DNA of 64,000 nucleotides, taken from contig NZ_JABXWI010000004.1 of assembly GCF_014930365.1 (NCBI RefSeq), positions 124,001 to 188,000 on the forward strand, read 5' to 3'. Positions 62,368 to 64,000 of the stretch are shown here, piece after piece (position 1 is the first letter of the stretch; each line of letters starts with the position of its first letter). The notes below the pieces were generated by a model. The model was not told the DNA's origin. It did not search any database and saw only the letters and a program-made list of their open reading frames with translations. A program made the translations under genes and the position numbers. Origin of the DNA: Streptomyces caniscabiei. GTDB lineage: Bacteria; Actinomycetota; Actinomycetes; Streptomycetales; Streptomycetaceae.

Positions 62368-62835
62368 GTGGTCCTCCAACTCATCCGGGAATTTCCCTGT
62401 CGCCGTCATGTTGGCGCCCAGCACTGACAGCCGATTCCTCGGGACGGCCCAACACCCCATTTTTCAGGGCTAGTTCAGGACATGCTCGCGGCCCTCCCCC
62501 ACCCGTTCGGGGTCCCTCGTGTACGCGCCGGGGCGGGCTACGACGCGAGACGATGTGGCACCCCCGGATCGCTTCGAGCAGCGACTCACCAGGGGGATTC
62601 GGTCGGCGGCGGCTCGACGGCTGCCGCCGGAGCGGCGGTCGGCTGAACCCTTCGGCCGTGCGGGCAGAGGTGGCGGAATCAGTCATTTCCGAGATTGCCG
62701 CTCGAAGGCGCCGAAGCAGGCGCGAAAGGCCGTGTCGACCGGGCGGCCACCGTCACGCAACCCTTCGTCCACCTCATCAGTCACACCCCCGTACGCCTTG
62801 GCCCTCATTTCCTCCTTCGACTAAGGGAGTTCACC
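62368..62835. other. Intergenic region
   Basis: About 470 bp between divergent genes with no convincing gene. It must hold both promoters; no long palindrome was noticed. AAGGGAG precedes the GTG at 62836. Confidence 0.4.
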
Positions 62836-64000
62836 GTGCGCGCACGCACCCTGGCCGCCACCGCCGTCGTTGCGGCACTCACCGCAGCCGGCCTGACCCT
62901 GCCGCTCGCCGGAAACGCCGCGGCCGCGTCGACCGCACGCTTCGACTTCAACGGCGACGGATACACGGACATCGCGGTCGGCATGCCCGACGCCACGGTC
63001 AACGGCAAGGCGAAGGCCGGCTACGTCAGCGTGATCTACGGCGGTTCGGAGAGCCCGTACCAGTCCAGCGGCGTCATCAGCCAGGCGGAGGCCGGCATAC
63101 CCGGCACACCCGAGGCGGGCGACCGCTTCGGTTCCTCCGTGTCCCCCGTCGACGTGAACGGCGACGGCGTCTTCGAGCTGCTCGTCGGCGCGAGCGGCGA
63201 GTCGCTCACCTCCGACCAGTTCAAGGACGAGGGCACCATCACCGTCCTCGACGGCTCGGCGTGGAACATCAAGGGCACCACCGTGGCCAGGGGCACGTCC
63301 GAGTACAGCAGCATCGGTCGCACCGTCACCACCGGTGACTACGACGGCGACGGCGACATCGACCTCGTGTACGGCGAGAACGGCGAGGAGCACGGCTCGG
63401 TCCGGTTCCGCCCGGGCCCGCTCACCGCCGACCCGGTGACGACCACGCGGGTGAGCAGGTACAGCATGGGCGGCAGCACCCGCGACCTGGCCACCGGCGA
63501 CTTCGACGGCGACGGCCGGGACGACCTCGCCACCACCTGGAGGGGCCTGGAGGACTCCGGCACCTTCATCACGCGCTGGGACGACCAGGACAAGCCCGTC
63601 CAGTGGTGGTTCGACGCCGACTACGGCAGCGCGCTCGCCGCCGCCGACGTCGACCGGGACGGCACCGACGACCTCGCGGTCGGCCTCGTACAGCCCAATC
63701 CCGAGTTGGAGACGACGCATTGCCAGGAGCGGCTCGGCGGTGCGGTGCTGCTGCTCAAGGGTTCCAAGACCGCGCAGTTCGGCTCCGAGAGCGAGTGCGT
63801 CACCCAGTCGAGCCCGGAGGTCGGCGGTACGGCGGAGGACGGCGACGGCTTCGGCGCGGCGCTGGCCGCCGGCGATCTGAACGGCGACGGCCGTCCGGAA
63901 CTGGTGGTCGGCGTGCCCGGGGAGGACGTGGGCACGGTCGCGGACGCGGGCGGATACGTCGTCCTGAACGGCACGGACCAGGGCCTCCGCGGAGGGCTGG
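62836..64000 (+). CDS. Secreted FG-GAP/VCBS repeat protein (C-terminus outside window)
   Basis: The visible 388 residues start with a Sec signal (RTLAATAVVAALTAAGLTLPLAGNAAAA). Integrin-alpha-like FG-GAP blades follow. Calcium-type DxDGDG motifs recur at DFNGDGYTDIAVG, DVNGDGVFELLVG, DYDGDGDIDLVYG, DFDGDGRDDLATT, DVDRDGTDDLAVG and DLNGDGRPELVVG. A beta-propeller is expected, acting outside the cell. The GTG at 62836 follows AAGGGAG. The gene continues past the right edge. Confidence 0.9.
   Translation, partial: MRARTLAATAVVAALTAAGLTLPLAGNAAAASTARFDFNGDGYTDIAVGMPDATVNGKAKAGYVSVIYGGSESPYQSSGVISQAEAGIPGTPEAGDRFGSSVSPVDVNGDGVFELLVGASGESLTSDQFKDEGTITVLDGSAWNIKGTTVARGTSEYSSIGRTVTTGDYDGDGDIDLVYGENGEEHGSVRFRPGPLTADPVTTTRVSRYSMGGSTRDLATGDFDGDGRDDLATTWRGLEDSGTFITRWDDQDKPVQWWFDADYGSALAAADVDRDGTDDLAVGLVQPNPELETTHCQERLGGAVLLLKGSKTAQFGSESECVTQSSPEVGGTAEDGDGFGAALAAGDLNGDGRPELVVGVPGEDVGTVADAGGYVVLNGTDQGLRGGL

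Overview
The window is chromosomal DNA of a Streptomyces-type actinomycete. The signs are very high G+C with strong third-position G/C bias, many GTG and TTG starts, four-base stop/start overlaps, Tat and lipoprotein signals, a complete conservon (cvnABCD), and rare TTA leucine codons confined to a few genes. No rRNA, tRNA, CRISPR array or intact insertion sequence was found.

Region 1 (1-11.3 kb) is a galactonate-type sugar locus. A leftward operon encodes an SDR dehydrogenase, a GntR regulator, D-galactonate dehydratase (DgoD), a KDPG/KDPGal aldolase and a PfkB-type ketodeoxy-sugar kinase cut by the window edge. Rightward lies an ABC importer (lipoprotein plus two permeases, no ATPase). A Tat-exported GH2 glycosidase and a clan GH-A-type hydrolase follow. 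Both divergent promoter regions carry the same 14-bp AT-rich operator core. This fits uptake of a galactoside and its catabolism by the DeLey-Doudoroff route.

Region 2 (11.3-13.2 kb) holds an intact TauE/SafE transporter among three decayed genes (MmyB-type regulator, SDR, isochorismatase). Region 3 (13.2-22.2 kb) is the most novel part. Divergent ArsR-like and LysR regulators, each with a TTA codon, precede a candidate RiPP operon: a 51-aa precursor ending in a Ser/Thr/Cys-rich tail, a LanM-like DUF4135 protein without a cyclase domain but fused to DUF6624, and two JmjC/cupin proteins of which one has lost its metal-binding HxD. A Tat-exported alpha/beta hydrolase with a TTA codon in its signal peptide follows.

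Region 4 (22.2-35 kb) has an aconitase divergent from a GntR regulator, with two identical perfect palindromes; a monooxygenase remnant; and an operon for a split PEP-synthase/phenylphosphate-synthase-like phosphotransferase with an HD hydrolase and a PAS-GAF-SpoIIE-HATPase phosphatase. A PadR/membrane-protein pair follows. Region 5 (35-50 kb) is mixed: NADAR protein, S41 protease, Lrp regulator, LLM oxidoreductase, deaminase, dihydrolipoyl dehydrogenase, DUF3140 and DUF2945 proteins, a PLP decarboxylase divergent from a MarR gene across four 15-nt repeats, an orphan DUF4157 eCIS-type effector, a truncated MmyB regulator and an orphan sugar-binding lipoprotein.

Region 6 (50-64 kb) contains the conservon; a dicarboxylate module (tartrate/malate-type dehydrogenase, LysR, glycerate kinase, DctA) sharing one 18-nt promoter element; a TetR regulator divergent from a frameshifted SDR across three operator copies; a DUF805 protein; a membrane-anchored Mrr-like nuclease; and a secreted FG-GAP protein cut by the right edge.
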